From Deltaproteobacteria bacterium (GTDB taxonomy: Bacteria > Bdellovibrionota > FAC87 > UBA2466), in contig VGSE01000005.1 of the NCBI GenBank assembly GCA_016875135.1, positions 1 to 38,711 of the forward strand: a stretch of DNA of 38,711 bases, read 5' to 3'. Made by a program: the position numbers and the translations under genes. Of this stretch, positions 16,690-24,978 are shown piece by piece. The notes under the pieces were generated by a model, which did no database searches, was not told the DNA's origin, and saw nothing but the letters and a program-made list of their open reading frames with translations. Numbering within the stretch: the first letter of the stretch is position 1; each line of letters opens with the position of its first letter.

Positions 16690-17826
16690 ATGCAAGAGAT
16701 TACCCAAGTCCCTCCCCTGGACCTTAAAAGACAATACTCTCCTCTTGCCAAAGAAATCACAGCTGCATTCACAAAAATATTCGAATCGGGGGGATTTATC
16801 TTGGGGCCTGATGTTCAAGCCCTCGAACAAGAATTAGCTTATTATGTATCTGCCAAAAGAGCTATTGCTGTGACGAGCGGAACCGATGCTCTTTGGTTAG
16901 CTTTAAAGGCCATTGATATTCAACCTGGAGATCAGGTTCTCACCTCACCATTTACATTTTTTGCCACAGTAAGTGCTATTTGTAATGCGGGCGCTACACC
17001 GGTATTTGCAGATATTTGCCCTGACTCTTTCAACTTATCCGCTGAAAAAACAGAAGAGGTCCTAAAGAATGACAGAGACCGTAAAATTAAGGCCATCATG
17101 CCTGTTCATCTGTACGGTCAAGCAGCTAACATGGTTCCTATCTTGGCCCTAGCGGAAAGATACAAGTTACACGTTATCGAAGATGCTTGTCAGGCAATTG
17201 GAACACACCACGATAAAGGAGCCGTGGGAACCCTAGGCCATCTAGCCGCCTTTAGTCTGTTCCCAACTAAAAACCTAGGGGCTTTTGGAGATGCCGGTTT
17301 TGTGACCACCAATGATGTGTCTTTAGCGAATAAAACTACCCTCTTAAGAACCCATGGTTCAACAGTTAGATATCATCATGAGATCATCGGAAGTAATTGT
17401 CGCATCGACACACTTCAGGCAGCCATTTTGAGAGTTTTACTACCTAAACTTGAGAGCTGGATTACCCAGCGACAAACCGCTGCAGCCTACTACGATGAAA
17501 ACTTTGCCTCCCTTAAAGATATCATTCAAACTCCTAAGAGAGTACCTTACAGCAATCATACTTTTCATCAATACACACTAAGGGTTAAAAATGGAAAACG
17601 TAATGAGTTAACTGAAGTTCTGACCAAAAATAAAATTGGAAACTCAATCTACTATCCCATCCCATGCCATCTTCAAAAAGCTTTAGCTCATCTGAATTTA
17701 GAGCTGGGATCTTTTCCAGAATCGGAATTAGCTGCTAACGAAGTCCTATCTATCCCTATTTTTCCTGGAATCACCCAGGAGGAACAGGACTACGTCATTA
17801 AAACCATTCAAAACTGGGCAAAATAG
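16690..17826 (+). CDS. DegT/DnrJ/EryC1/StrS-family sugar aminotransferase
   Basis: A 378-residue PLP enzyme of the family that aminates nucleotide-linked keto-sugars for polysaccharide or lipopolysaccharide building. Visible landmarks are SGTDAL (63-68), the PLP-contacting EDACQA (164-169) and the lysine that would form the Schiff base, K194, in FPTKNLGAFGDAG. Its length is normal. AGGAG is 6 nt upstream of the ATG. It stands alone, with a terminator-like hairpin and MITE-like copy B downstream. The substrate cannot be told from sequence, but the glycosyltransferase and galU nearby fit an envelope sugar role. Confidence 0.9.
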   Translation: MQEITQVPPLDLKRQYSPLAKEITAAFTKIFESGGFILGPDVQALEQELAYYVSAKRAIAVTSGTDALWLALKAIDIQPGDQVLTSPFTFFATVSAICNAGATPVFADICPDSFNLSAEKTEEVLKNDRDRKIKAIMPVHLYGQAANMVPILALAERYKLHVIEDACQAIGTHHDKGAVGTLGHLAAFSLFPTKNLGAFGDAGFVTTNDVSLANKTTLLRTHGSTVRYHHEIIGSNCRIDTLQAAILRVLLPKLESWITQRQTAAAYYDENFASLKDIIQTPKRVPYSNHTFHQYTLRVKNGKRNELTEVLTKNKIGNSIYYPIPCHLQKALAHLNLELGSFPESELAANEVLSIPIFPGITQEEQDYVIKTIQNWAK

Positions 17827-17831
17827 GAAAG

Positions 17832-17872
17832 CTCTCTAACCGAATAAGTTAGCGAGTTTGGAATAGTTTTTT
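17832..17872 (+). terminator. Probable intrinsic terminator after the aminotransferase gene
   Basis: CTCTCTAAC (17832-17840) pairs with GTTAGCGAG (17848-17856) around a 7-nt loop with one mismatch, and a run of six T follows at 17867-17872. The run is offset by about 10 nt from the stem, which weakens it. The T-run also forms part of the direct repeat beside element copy B, so the insertion may have landed in the terminator. Confidence 0.4.
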
Positions 17873-18095
17873 ATACCTGCTCCCTTTAAGTGAGTTTTTT
17901 AAGAGGCGGGTCCGATATATTTTTTTCTTAAATTGCAAAGACTTATAAAGGACCAAGGTTATAAGATTTGATAAGTTTCTTGGAGTTTCATTTGATAAAT
18001 CATCCCATCGTTAAACGGCCAATAACTTGCGCACCGTAAACGAACTTCATGGCCGTTTAAACCTCTTAAAAAGCTCACTTAAAGGGAGTGGGTAT
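17873..18095 (-). mobile_element. MITE-like element, copy B (223 bp), inverted
   Basis: Same 223-bp length as copies A and C but in the opposite orientation, placed between two converging genes. The outer ends again read ATACC and GGTAT. The flanks TAGTTTTTT (17864-17872) and TAGGTTTTT (18096-18104) match at 8 of 9 bases, a decayed 9-bp target duplication. The internal inverted repeat pairs TTAAACGGCCA (18011-18021) with TGGCCGTTTAA (18050-18060). Compared with A and C, both arms have changed together, keeping the pairing. Confidence 0.85.
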
Positions 18096-18107
18096 TAGGT
18101 TTTTTAC

Positions 18108-18986
18108 TTATAGACTGGTTGAGACAATGAACTGAACTGTTCCTTGCTCAATTCCTCTGTCTACAATCATGTCGGTGAAATTGTTATTTTGAATTAAATT
18201 CTCAGAGTAAAATCCTAACCCAACTACAACGTTTGAATTTACGGTATAGTAGACTTCAGGATTTATCCAAATTCTGTGGAGCCATTTTTCATTGTTTTCC
18301 GCTAAGCTACTGTAACCCCGCGTTCTTAAATCAGATACAAGAAATGGGCACATGAATTTAATTTTATCCGAAAAAACATATTCCAAACCCATACTGGCTC
18401 TATTTTCAAAAACAGGATTTGCTAAGGGACCCTTTCCTGTGATTGTTCCAGCACTGCTATAAATGTGAATAACCGGAACCTCTTCAAAAGATAGAGCGAA
18501 GTTTGAAGTGGCTTGATACTTTAATTTTACATAATTGCGTAGCGCCGTAACCATTCCAGCGTCTCGCCGAACCGTTGAAGTTGGGAGGTATTGACGACCC
18601 TCGTAACTTAGAGATAGCTTTCCGTCATTGTATAAATCGTTAAACTTTTCTTTTAAATAGCCATCCGCAAGAGAAGCGTTTAACCCACTTACTGCAGCTG
18701 ATTTTGGCTCATAAATATTGGTATTGAAATCTTGCTTATAAACAACGCTGTTTTTTTGATCAAACTGATATCCTAAAGTTGCGGAGTCTTCCGAGTGAAA
18801 CTCACCGACTAGCATGCGATAAGACGGCCGGGCTTCAAAATTACCAAGGATTTTAGACTTATTGCTCGTAGTTGAAGAGCCAAATTGAGTTTTATTAACA
18901 GATTGATCGGTTTCATAAGGAGCTGGTCCAGTTGCCGAGAAAACAACTGAAGTTATTAGTAAAAACACTAAAAGCAGATTAGTCAT
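18108..18986 (-). CDS. Secreted, probable outer-membrane beta-barrel protein
   Basis: A 292-residue protein I cannot name. I chose the ATG at 18986 because GGGAGG lies 4 nt upstream and it gives a clean signal peptide (residues 1-19, a hydrophobic run ending near FSATG). An upstream in-frame start would put 17 non-signal residues first. The mature part has many short alternating polar and hydrophobic, aromatic-rich strands, for example KLSLSYEGRQYL and VVVGLGFYSENL, suggesting a transmembrane barrel. Its 3' end lies 12 nt from MITE-like copy B. Function unknown. Confidence 0.7.
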   Translation of the reverse strand: MTNLLLVFLLITSVVFSATGPAPYETDQSVNKTQFGSSTTSNKSKILGNFEARPSYRMLVGEFHSEDSATLGYQFDQKNSVVYKQDFNTNIYEPKSAAVSGLNASLADGYLKEKFNDLYNDGKLSLSYEGRQYLPTSTVRRDAGMVTALRNYVKLKYQATSNFALSFEEVPVIHIYSSAGTITGKGPLANPVFENRASMGLEYVFSDKIKFMCPFLVSDLRTRGYSSLAENNEKWLHRIWINPEVYYTVNSNVVVGLGFYSENLIQNNNFTDMIVDRGIEQGTVQFIVSTSL

Positions 18987-19059
18987 TGAACCTCCCAAAA
19001 CTTGGAAGGTTTTATCGAAACATGGGTTATATAGCAACCATCAAATCTTTAGATTTTGG

Positions 19060-20181
19060 TTAGTTTGCCAATTTTGAAACAAGTCGACCTAGCTCTAAAG
19101 CATATTTTTCCCAAGACAATTGGGAAGCGGTTTGAATCGAAAGCTCCCTAAGTTCATTTAAACGTTCTGAATCTTTAATTAAAATCTGTAGAGATTCTTC
19201 AATGGGCTTCACAGAACCAGCCGGAACGCGCCAGGGTGAATTCTTTAAAAATGTAAAATCAGCGGCTCCGCAGTGATTGGTGGTAAGTGGCACGACTCCC
19301 GAAGCCATCGCCTGAATTAAGGTTTGACCAAACCCATCCTCGAGCGTCGGGAACACAAAGACATGATGATTTCTAATCTCTTTGGCTAGTTCATTCTGAG
19401 GCAATGGTTGTCGATAATTAAAATGGTTATATTTAGCCAATGTCTGTTTGAACTCGGGTTCCACTGCCCCAATTAAATTGAGTTCAATCTGTTGCGGGGA
19501 AAAGTTTTTAGTGGCTTCAAGTAAATATTGCACCCCTTTTCGAAAACTAATAATTCCAAAATACAATACCCTTAGTGGCGAGGGCTCAGGCCATTTTTCA
19601 ATAGGTTTAAATCTTTCTAAATCCACTCCTAATGGCAACACTCTAACTTTATCCCCGGAAACTCCTTGTTGAATAAAGGTCTCTCGGGCAAATTCGGATA
19701 AGACCCAAATCTGATCTGCCAACTCATATTCCTGGAGCTCTCTCTCCAAACAAAAACTTCTATTAGGAAATCGAAACCCGAATTTCTCATATTCCTTAGC
19801 CAATAGGTCATACTGAAATTGAATATGAGTTGAATCCCTCATGAGAACGTGAAAATTAGCGGGTCGATTTATTAAGGTTTCAAGGGAAAATGATGACCAT
19901 CCAATGAACAGATTGGGCCGGGCCTCTATTATCTGCTTAGACAAAAACCGACCAAACAACTTCATCTTCAAAGCATCGCCAGGAGATTCCAATCCGATTT
20001 TCTTAGCCACCCGATAGATCACTTCAGGCCAGACACAATTGGTAACAGGACGCGCAAAGCTGGGAAATCGCTTTTCAGGGAGGGAAGTATAAATCGAAGT
20101 TAAATAGCCCAGTCCGCTCAATGCTTGATACATAAAGTCAGAGTGGAATCGCCCTCCGACACCTATTCCAATCGATTTCAT
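19060..20181 (-). CDS. GT4-family glycosyltransferase
   Basis: A 373-residue retaining glycosyltransferase with the GT-B double-Rossmann layout. The C-terminal half carries LPLGVDLERFKP, RVLYFGIISFRKGVQYLLEA and FVFPTLEDGFGQTLIQAMASGVVPLTT in parts. In the usual E-x7-E motif the second Glu is Gln here (EDGFGQTLIQ). Such enzymes add a sugar from a nucleotide donor to a lipid or glycan. I chose the ATG at 20181 over a TTG two codons upstream. TATAAT on the minus strand (20189-20194) lies 7 nt before it and no Shine-Dalgarno is present. It diverges from lgt. Confidence 0.85.
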   Translation of the reverse strand: MKSIGIGVGGRFHSDFMYQALSGLGYLTSIYTSLPEKRFPSFARPVTNCVWPEVIYRVAKKIGLESPGDALKMKLFGRFLSKQIIEARPNLFIGWSSFSLETLINRPANFHVLMRDSTHIQFQYDLLAKEYEKFGFRFPNRSFCLERELQEYELADQIWVLSEFARETFIQQGVSGDKVRVLPLGVDLERFKPIEKWPEPSPLRVLYFGIISFRKGVQYLLEATKNFSPQQIELNLIGAVEPEFKQTLAKYNHFNYRQPLPQNELAKEIRNHHVFVFPTLEDGFGQTLIQAMASGVVPLTTNHCGAADFTFLKNSPWRVPAGSVKPIEESLQILIKDSERLNELRELSIQTASQLSWEKYALELGRLVSKLAN

Positions 20182-20188
20182 AATCAAG

Positions 20189-20194
20189 ATTATA
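20189..20194 (-). promoter_or_regulatory. -10 box 7 nt before the glycosyltransferase ATG
   Basis: A perfect TATAAT on the minus strand ends 7 nt from the ATG at 20181, so transcription would begin at or just before the start codon. No good -35 box is seen at the right spacing (CCATTT is the nearest). No ribosome binding site exists in the interval, which fits leaderless translation. Confidence 0.4.
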
Positions 20195-20259
20195 CCTTAA
20201 CCATTTAGCCAAAATGGAGTATTTTAAATTCTCAAATAAGATTATAAAAAACAATAAAC

Positions 20260-21066
20260 ATGCCATTTTTACATCCCAACATTGACCCCGTAATATTAAG
20301 ACTCTGGGGCCCCTTTCAAATTACTTGGTATTCCGTTCTCTATGTGGGTGGATTTCTTCTCGCGAGAACCATTCTAAAGTACTTAGCCAAAGATGAACGA
20401 TTCCAATTTACCGAACAGCAAATGGACGATTTTGGAATCTGGCTTTTGGTTGGAGGGGTTATCGGAGCTCGAATCATCTACTGTGTCGTTTATGACTATA
20501 GTACCTTCATCCAGAATCCTTTGTGGTTATTTCAAACTTATAAAGGTGGACTCTCGTTTCATGGTGGGCTAGTGGGAGTTATTTTAGCCGCTATCATTTT
20601 CTCCAGAAAAAATAAGATCCCATTTTGGAATTTAGCCGATGCGATGGCTTTAGCCACTCCTACAGGATTAGCCATGGGCCGTATTGGAAATTTTATCAAT
20701 GGAGAACTCTACGGTCGACCAACAAGCGTTCCTTGGGGAATGGTGTTTAGAGCTGGGGGACCTGTTATTCGTCATCCTTCGCAACTATACGAGTTATTGC
20801 TTGAAGGAATCATTCTTTTTTGTGTTCTTTGGTACTGTAAAAATCGACTAAAAAAAGATGGTCAGTTGTCTTTACTCTTCTTAATTGGTTATACCTTTTG
20901 TCGATTTGTTGTGGAGTTTTTCAGAGAGCCTGATGTTCACTTGGGCTATTTTTTCCTAGGGCTAAGTATGGGACAGATTCTTTCTCTAATTCAACTTCTA
21001 GCAGCCGTCGTTTTGACTTTGGTCCTGTTTAGGGAAAAAAAACATCCTCAGAAAAAAAGGTCCTGA
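20260..21066 (+). CDS. lgt: Prolipoprotein diacylglyceryl transferase
   Basis: A 268-residue inner-membrane enzyme that transfers diacylglycerol from phosphatidylglycerol to the lipobox Cys of prolipoproteins. Diagnostic motifs are HGGLVG (101-106), GRIGNFINGELYGR (140-153) and RHPSQLYE (171-178), with about seven membrane segments. The C-terminus ends in a lysine-rich tail. No Shine-Dalgarno is seen before the ATG. It diverges from the glycosyltransferase and converges on a small basic-protein gene 7 nt away. Confidence 0.96.
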   Translation: MPFLHPNIDPVILRLWGPFQITWYSVLYVGGFLLARTILKYLAKDERFQFTEQQMDDFGIWLLVGGVIGARIIYCVVYDYSTFIQNPLWLFQTYKGGLSFHGGLVGVILAAIIFSRKNKIPFWNLADAMALATPTGLAMGRIGNFINGELYGRPTSVPWGMVFRAGGPVIRHPSQLYELLLEGIILFCVLWYCKNRLKKDGQLSLLFLIGYTFCRFVVEFFREPDVHLGYFFLGLSMGQILSLIQLLAAVVLTLVLFREKKHPQKKRS

Positions 21067-21073
21067 ACCCCAC

Positions 21074-21445
21074 TTAGACCGAGGAACTTTCAATTCTCTT
21101 AGAACGTTTCTCTTTAGAAAGATTTTTACTCAACTTTGGAGCCCAGTTGCCTAATCGATAACTCAGCTGTGCCTTTTCGTGGACTAGGGTCGAACTAATT
21201 TTTCGTTCAATTTTTCTTTTCGATTTTGAAAGTTGAGCAATCAGTTTGTGGACATTAATCTGTTTTAAAGATTTACTGCCACACAAAATGGCACTAGTTC
21301 TCAATCTTTTTATAGTGTTCTCTAAATCTTCGTACACTGTCACAAGCTCGTTTAATTTCTTAGCCGGCTGAGCCACTTTAATTTTTATCCCGTTAGAAAA
21401 TGATTTGAGCTGCCGGTTTTTCGATTTTTTTACGCTTCGCTTCAT
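21074..21445 (-). CDS. Small basic hypothetical protein
   Basis: A 123-residue protein I do not recognise. It is strongly basic (Lys and Arg-rich at both ends), with a helical, heptad-like middle (about residues 30-85: ELVTVYEDLENTIKRLR and following). No signal peptide or membrane segment is seen, and there are no family motifs. The charge suggests nucleic-acid or ribosome contact, but that is only a guess. Its 3' end converges on lgt with a 7-nt gap. Confidence 0.55.
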   Translation of the reverse strand: MKRSVKKSKNRQLKSFSNGIKIKVAQPAKKLNELVTVYEDLENTIKRLRTSAILCGSKSLKQINVHKLIAQLSKSKRKIERKISSTLVHEKAQLSYRLGNWAPKLSKNLSKEKRSKRIESSSV

Positions 21446-21502
21446 TCATGGGCCCCAAGACAAAATGTAAGCATTGCCTTAAAGAGCGTAGAATAGCAAG
21501 TT

Positions 21503-22201
21503 TTAGAATGTGGGAAGAAAAAAACTCAGACCCGCAAAGACAGAAAAGTTGCTGCGGGGTTTCCGGGAGGAATAAACCTCAGTCAAGGTTACATAGTCTC
21601 TAAGATCAATCAATAATGCCAAAGCATCGCTCGTAAAAATTTTGACCCCCAACCCAAAATCAAAGGCAGGTTCCATTCCTTGTCTCACCGTAGATTCCTT
21701 AGGGTCGGAGTTACTAAGCTTAATGGTTTTCGTATTAGCCATTCCCACCCCTAACACAGTATAGATATCAAAATAAAGAACTTGGCTGCCAAAAAACCTT
21801 ATCTTTCCATAAATCGGGGATACGATTAAATTAGACGTAGCTAACAAGTTGATCTGACTAAATTGAACATTACTCAGACTATTTGCAGTCACTTTGCCTT
21901 TAATATCAGCAGTAATAGAAGGCATGCCGAACTGAACATCGGCCACTTCCCACCCAAAATGGTCGCTAAAATGCCAAGTCGCTTTTGCTCCAACCAAGTA
22001 GTGATTGACAACCGAATCATAGGGCATCACTCCGGCAGTAGAACCAATTTCTATTTTCTTTGTTTTATAAAAATATTTGTTTCGAACAACCGCATTAATC
22101 GAACGCTCATAACCAGTTTGAGTCTCTGTTGATTTAACTTTAGCAGCGATAAGCTCTGAAGTGACTGTAACGATAAGAAAAATAACAAGAAGCTGTTTCA
22201 T
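21503..22201 (-). CDS. Outer-membrane beta-barrel domain protein
   Basis: A 232-residue protein with a signal peptide (residues 1-20, MKQLLVIFLIVTVTSELIAA). The segment AVVRNKYFYKTKKIEIGSTAG followed by VNHYLVGAKATWHFSDHFGWEV resembles the small outer-membrane barrel family common in myxobacteria and Bdellovibrio-like bacteria, a resemblance recalled from memory and not searched. The C-terminus ends in Phe, as barrel proteins often do. It diverges from the M50 protease gene. Function unknown. Confidence 0.7.
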   Translation of the reverse strand: MKQLLVIFLIVTVTSELIAAKVKSTETQTGYERSINAVVRNKYFYKTKKIEIGSTAGVMPYDSVVNHYLVGAKATWHFSDHFGWEVADVQFGMPSITADIKGKVTANSLSNVQFSQINLLATSNLIVSPIYGKIRFFGSQVLYFDIYTVLGVGMANTKTIKLSNSDPKESTVRQGMEPAFDFGLGVKIFTSDALALLIDLRDYVTLTEVYSSRKPRSNFSVFAGLSFFLPTF

Positions 22202-22256
22202 GGTGCTCTCTATAAGGGGGTTTCGTTAATTGTCACATGCCTGTAGAATTTCTTCA

Positions 22257-22272
22257 ACGACTAGAGAGTCGT
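22257..22272. promoter_or_regulatory. Palindrome abutting a -10 box upstream of the M50 protease
   Basis: ACGACT (22257-22262), the tetraloop AGAG and AGTCGT (22267-22272) form a perfect 6-bp palindrome. TATACT at 22275-22280, a good -10 box, begins 2 nt later, and the ATG at 22288 is 7 nt after that. The placement inside the promoter spacer suggests an operator. In RNA the hairpin would form only if transcription began further upstream. Confidence 0.4.
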
Positions 22273-22287
22273 GTTATACTACGCACT

Positions 22288-22926
22288 ATGTCGACCAATC
22301 TACTTAACGTGGTTTTGTTAATCCCGGTTTTTCTTTTTTCTCTTTGCTTTCACGAATTTGCTCATGCTTGGGTTGCAGTAAAACGAGGAGATCCCACCCC
22401 CCAACTACTCGGACGGCTTTCGATGCATCCCATGGCTCATGCCGACATTTTAGGAACCCTCATTCTTCCCATTTTAGCTATTTACACAGGAGCTCCATTT
22501 TTTGGATGGGCTAAGCCGGTTCCCATTGAATTCAGAAATTTAAAATACGGTCGAAGAGACTACGCTCTAATAGCAGCCGCGGGGCCTATGGCTAATATTT
22601 TATTAGCTTTGGCAGCAACAGCTCTTTTAGCTGTTTTGATTCGCTTGCCTTTTCAAAATCAATTTTTTGAAACCGTACAACTCTTTTCATTAGTGAGTAT
22701 TCAAGTAAATTTAATGCTAGCTTTTTTTAATCTAATTCCGATCGCACCCCTCGACGGATTTAATGTCTTACAAGGCATAGTCCCTAAACGAATTGGATTG
22801 ATGCTTAATAAAACAACTCAAGTATCAGGATTAATTTTATTACTACTTCTAGTTACTGGTTCTCTTAAATACATCGCTATTCCGGTCACTTTGGTTTTTA
22901 GATTTCTTGTGAATTCTATCTCTTAA
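22288..22926 (+). CDS. Site-2 protease (M50) family membrane metalloprotease
   Basis: A 212-residue polytopic membrane protein. The zinc motif HEFAH is at residues 22-26 in the first membrane helix, and the third ligand region is NLIPIAPLDGFNVL with its conserved Asp. Such proteases cut substrates within the membrane, often in regulated signalling. I chose the ATG at 22288 because the family begins with the helix directly before HExxH. An in-frame ATG at 22237 would add 17 residues and has no ribosome binding site either. Being short, it lacks PDZ domains, like the compact FtsH-type-independent M50B proteins. The substrate is unknown. Confidence 0.85.
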   Translation: MSTNLLNVVLLIPVFLFSLCFHEFAHAWVAVKRGDPTPQLLGRLSMHPMAHADILGTLILPILAIYTGAPFFGWAKPVPIEFRNLKYGRRDYALIAAAGPMANILLALAATALLAVLIRLPFQNQFFETVQLFSLVSIQVNLMLAFFNLIPIAPLDGFNVLQGIVPKRIGLMLNKTTQVSGLILLLLLVTGSLKYIAIPVTLVFRFLVNSIS

Positions 22927-22959
22927 CTAAATTCTGCCGTGTTTCGTGACAGTATTTAA

Positions 22960-24978
22960 CTAAAGCAAAGTAACCGGGTCGATATCGGCTGCCATTTGAA
23001 CTGAACTCTTTTGGCGTTTTTCCCAATCGAATAAAAGCTTTAGTAAGCTTTGAAGCTCCCTCACAGATTCACTTTTGATTAGGCATTGCCAACGATACAT
23101 CTTTTTAAGCTTGGAAATCGGGGCCTCTGCCGGACCTAATATTTGACATTTTGGAAACCGATTTTCCACTTCCTTTTGTAGTATTTGAACGACTTGGTTG
23201 GCAAAAGCCTGCACTCTCTGAGGGTTCGCATGTTGAAACCGCAAAATCGCAGCTCTATGAAAGGGCGGAAAATGAAACACCTTCCTAGCCGCCAGTTCGG
23301 AACGATAAAACTCCTCTTGTTCATAACGACTAGCTGCAACTAAAACCGGATGTTGCGTATGAATGGTTTGAATCACGACTTCACCGGGGACGTCTGACCT
23401 TCCGGCCCTTCCTGAAACTTGAGTGATAATCTGAAAAGTTCGCTCGTTAGCCCTAAAGTCGGGTAGGTTTAAACTGGCATCAGCTAACAGGATCCCGACT
23501 AAAGCAATCCCCGGAAAATCATGACCTTTTGTCACCATCTGTGTTCCAATGACTATGTCCACTTCTTTCTTCTGGATTTGATTGATGACATTCTCAAGAT
23601 CTTTTTTCCCTTTTATAACCCCCCTATCCATGCGACAAATTCGCGCCTTAGGAAAAAGCGAGACCAATGCTTTTTGAACCTGCTCTGTTCCTAAACCCAT
23701 AGTTTCTAACTTAACTCCGTTACATTCCTCACAAGTGTGAGGAACCTTCTTTTGTGTCCCACAATAATGGCATTTGAGAAGCGGGGGATTTTGGTAATAT
23801 GTTAGCGATACATCACAGTTCTTACAACGCCATGTATGACCGCAATCTCCACAAAATAAAAAATGAGCATAACCCAACCTATTTAGATAGAGCATCACCT
23901 GCTGCCCCTGATTTAAGGTGTTCTCTATCGCTCGAAAAAGCCCCATACTCAGCCATCGAATTTCCGGTGAATACCATTGGGTTTTGTCCTTGATGTCGAT
24001 AAAAAAAGTTTTAGGCATCGGTCGGCGGTTAACTCGTTCTGGAAGTTTTAGATGAATATACTTTCCAGTAGTCGCATTTAGATACGTTTCAACAGAAGGG
24101 GTTGCTGATCCTAAAATAACTTTTGCATTTTGTAGTTTAGCACGAACCACTGCCAGATCTCTGGCATTGTAACGAAGAGAATCTTCCTGCTTAAAAGAAG
24201 TCTCATGCTCCTCATCCACAACAATAACACCTAGGTTCTTAATAGGAGCAAAGATAGCTGATCGAGCTCCAATAACAATTTTAGCTTTTCCTTGAGTGAT
24301 CTGTTCCCATTGTTGAATTCTTTCTTTGGGAGTTAGATCACTATGCAGAACAGCTATTAAGTTTGGAAACCTTTTTGAAAAACGTTCTGTCAGTTGAGGA
24401 GTAAGAGCGATCTCCGGAACCAGAATAATTCCTGTTTTTCCGGATTCAATCACCGAAGATAACACTTGCATATAAACTTCAGTTTTTCCACTTCCAGTGA
24501 CACCATGGAGAAGATAAGGTCGTTTTTCTTGGGGCTCCAAAATACTTTGGACTGCTTTCTTTTGATCTGCGTTCAACTCATGTCCGGAAACAACCGGCTC
24601 TAAATGTTCTTCGGGCAGAACACTCGACAAACTCAACTTTCTTTTACTTGGTTTTTTGGGGTTCCAAAAAGGCTTGGGAATAGCCGTAGAAAAAACTTCT
24701 CCCAGGGGATGACAATAATAATCGCTCACCCATTTTAAAAACTCATACATTGCCTCATCAAAAACCGGCTCCGACACCAAGACCTCTTTGACCGATTTCA
24801 ATTTTGAAAGCTCTACTTCGGCTTTCTTAGGAAAACCCAAAACAAATCCATACGCAGTTCTTGTCCCAAATGGAACAGCGACCACACTCCCTTGTTTTAA
24901 GGAGCAACCCAGCTCATCATCGATTAAATAGTGAAAAGAACCCGGAACTCTTACGGGAATTGCAACATCAACAATCAT
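22960..24978 (-). CDS. priA: Primosomal protein N' (replication restart helicase)
   Basis: A 672-residue superfamily 2 helicase that recognises stalled forks and reloads DnaB. An N-terminal DNA-binding domain (1-100) is followed by Walker A GVTGSGKT (159-166), the DEEH box (254-257), and a zinc-binding region with eight cysteines (375, 378, 384, 387, 402, 405, 415 and 418). The helicase C-terminal motifs follow (QMVTKGHDFPG, QVSGRAGR). Its ATG overlaps the stop of the upstream gene by 4 nt, so it is translated as the last gene of a galU-hypothetical-priA set. Confidence 0.97.
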   Translation of the reverse strand: MIVDVAIPVRVPGSFHYLIDDELGCSLKQGSVVAVPFGTRTAYGFVLGFPKKAEVELSKLKSVKEVLVSEPVFDEAMYEFLKWVSDYYCHPLGEVFSTAIPKPFWNPKKPSKRKLSLSSVLPEEHLEPVVSGHELNADQKKAVQSILEPQEKRPYLLHGVTGSGKTEVYMQVLSSVIESGKTGIILVPEIALTPQLTERFSKRFPNLIAVLHSDLTPKERIQQWEQITQGKAKIVIGARSAIFAPIKNLGVIVVDEEHETSFKQEDSLRYNARDLAVVRAKLQNAKVILGSATPSVETYLNATTGKYIHLKLPERVNRRPMPKTFFIDIKDKTQWYSPEIRWLSMGLFRAIENTLNQGQQVMLYLNRLGYAHFLFCGDCGHTWRCKNCDVSLTYYQNPPLLKCHYCGTQKKVPHTCEECNGVKLETMGLGTEQVQKALVSLFPKARICRMDRGVIKGKKDLENVINQIQKKEVDIVIGTQMVTKGHDFPGIALVGILLADASLNLPDFRANERTFQIITQVSGRAGRSDVPGEVVIQTIHTQHPVLVAASRYEQEEFYRSELAARKVFHFPPFHRAAILRFQHANPQRVQAFANQVVQILQKEVENRFPKCQILGPAEAPISKLKKMYRWQCLIKSESVRELQSLLKLLFDWEKRQKSSVQMAADIDPVTLL

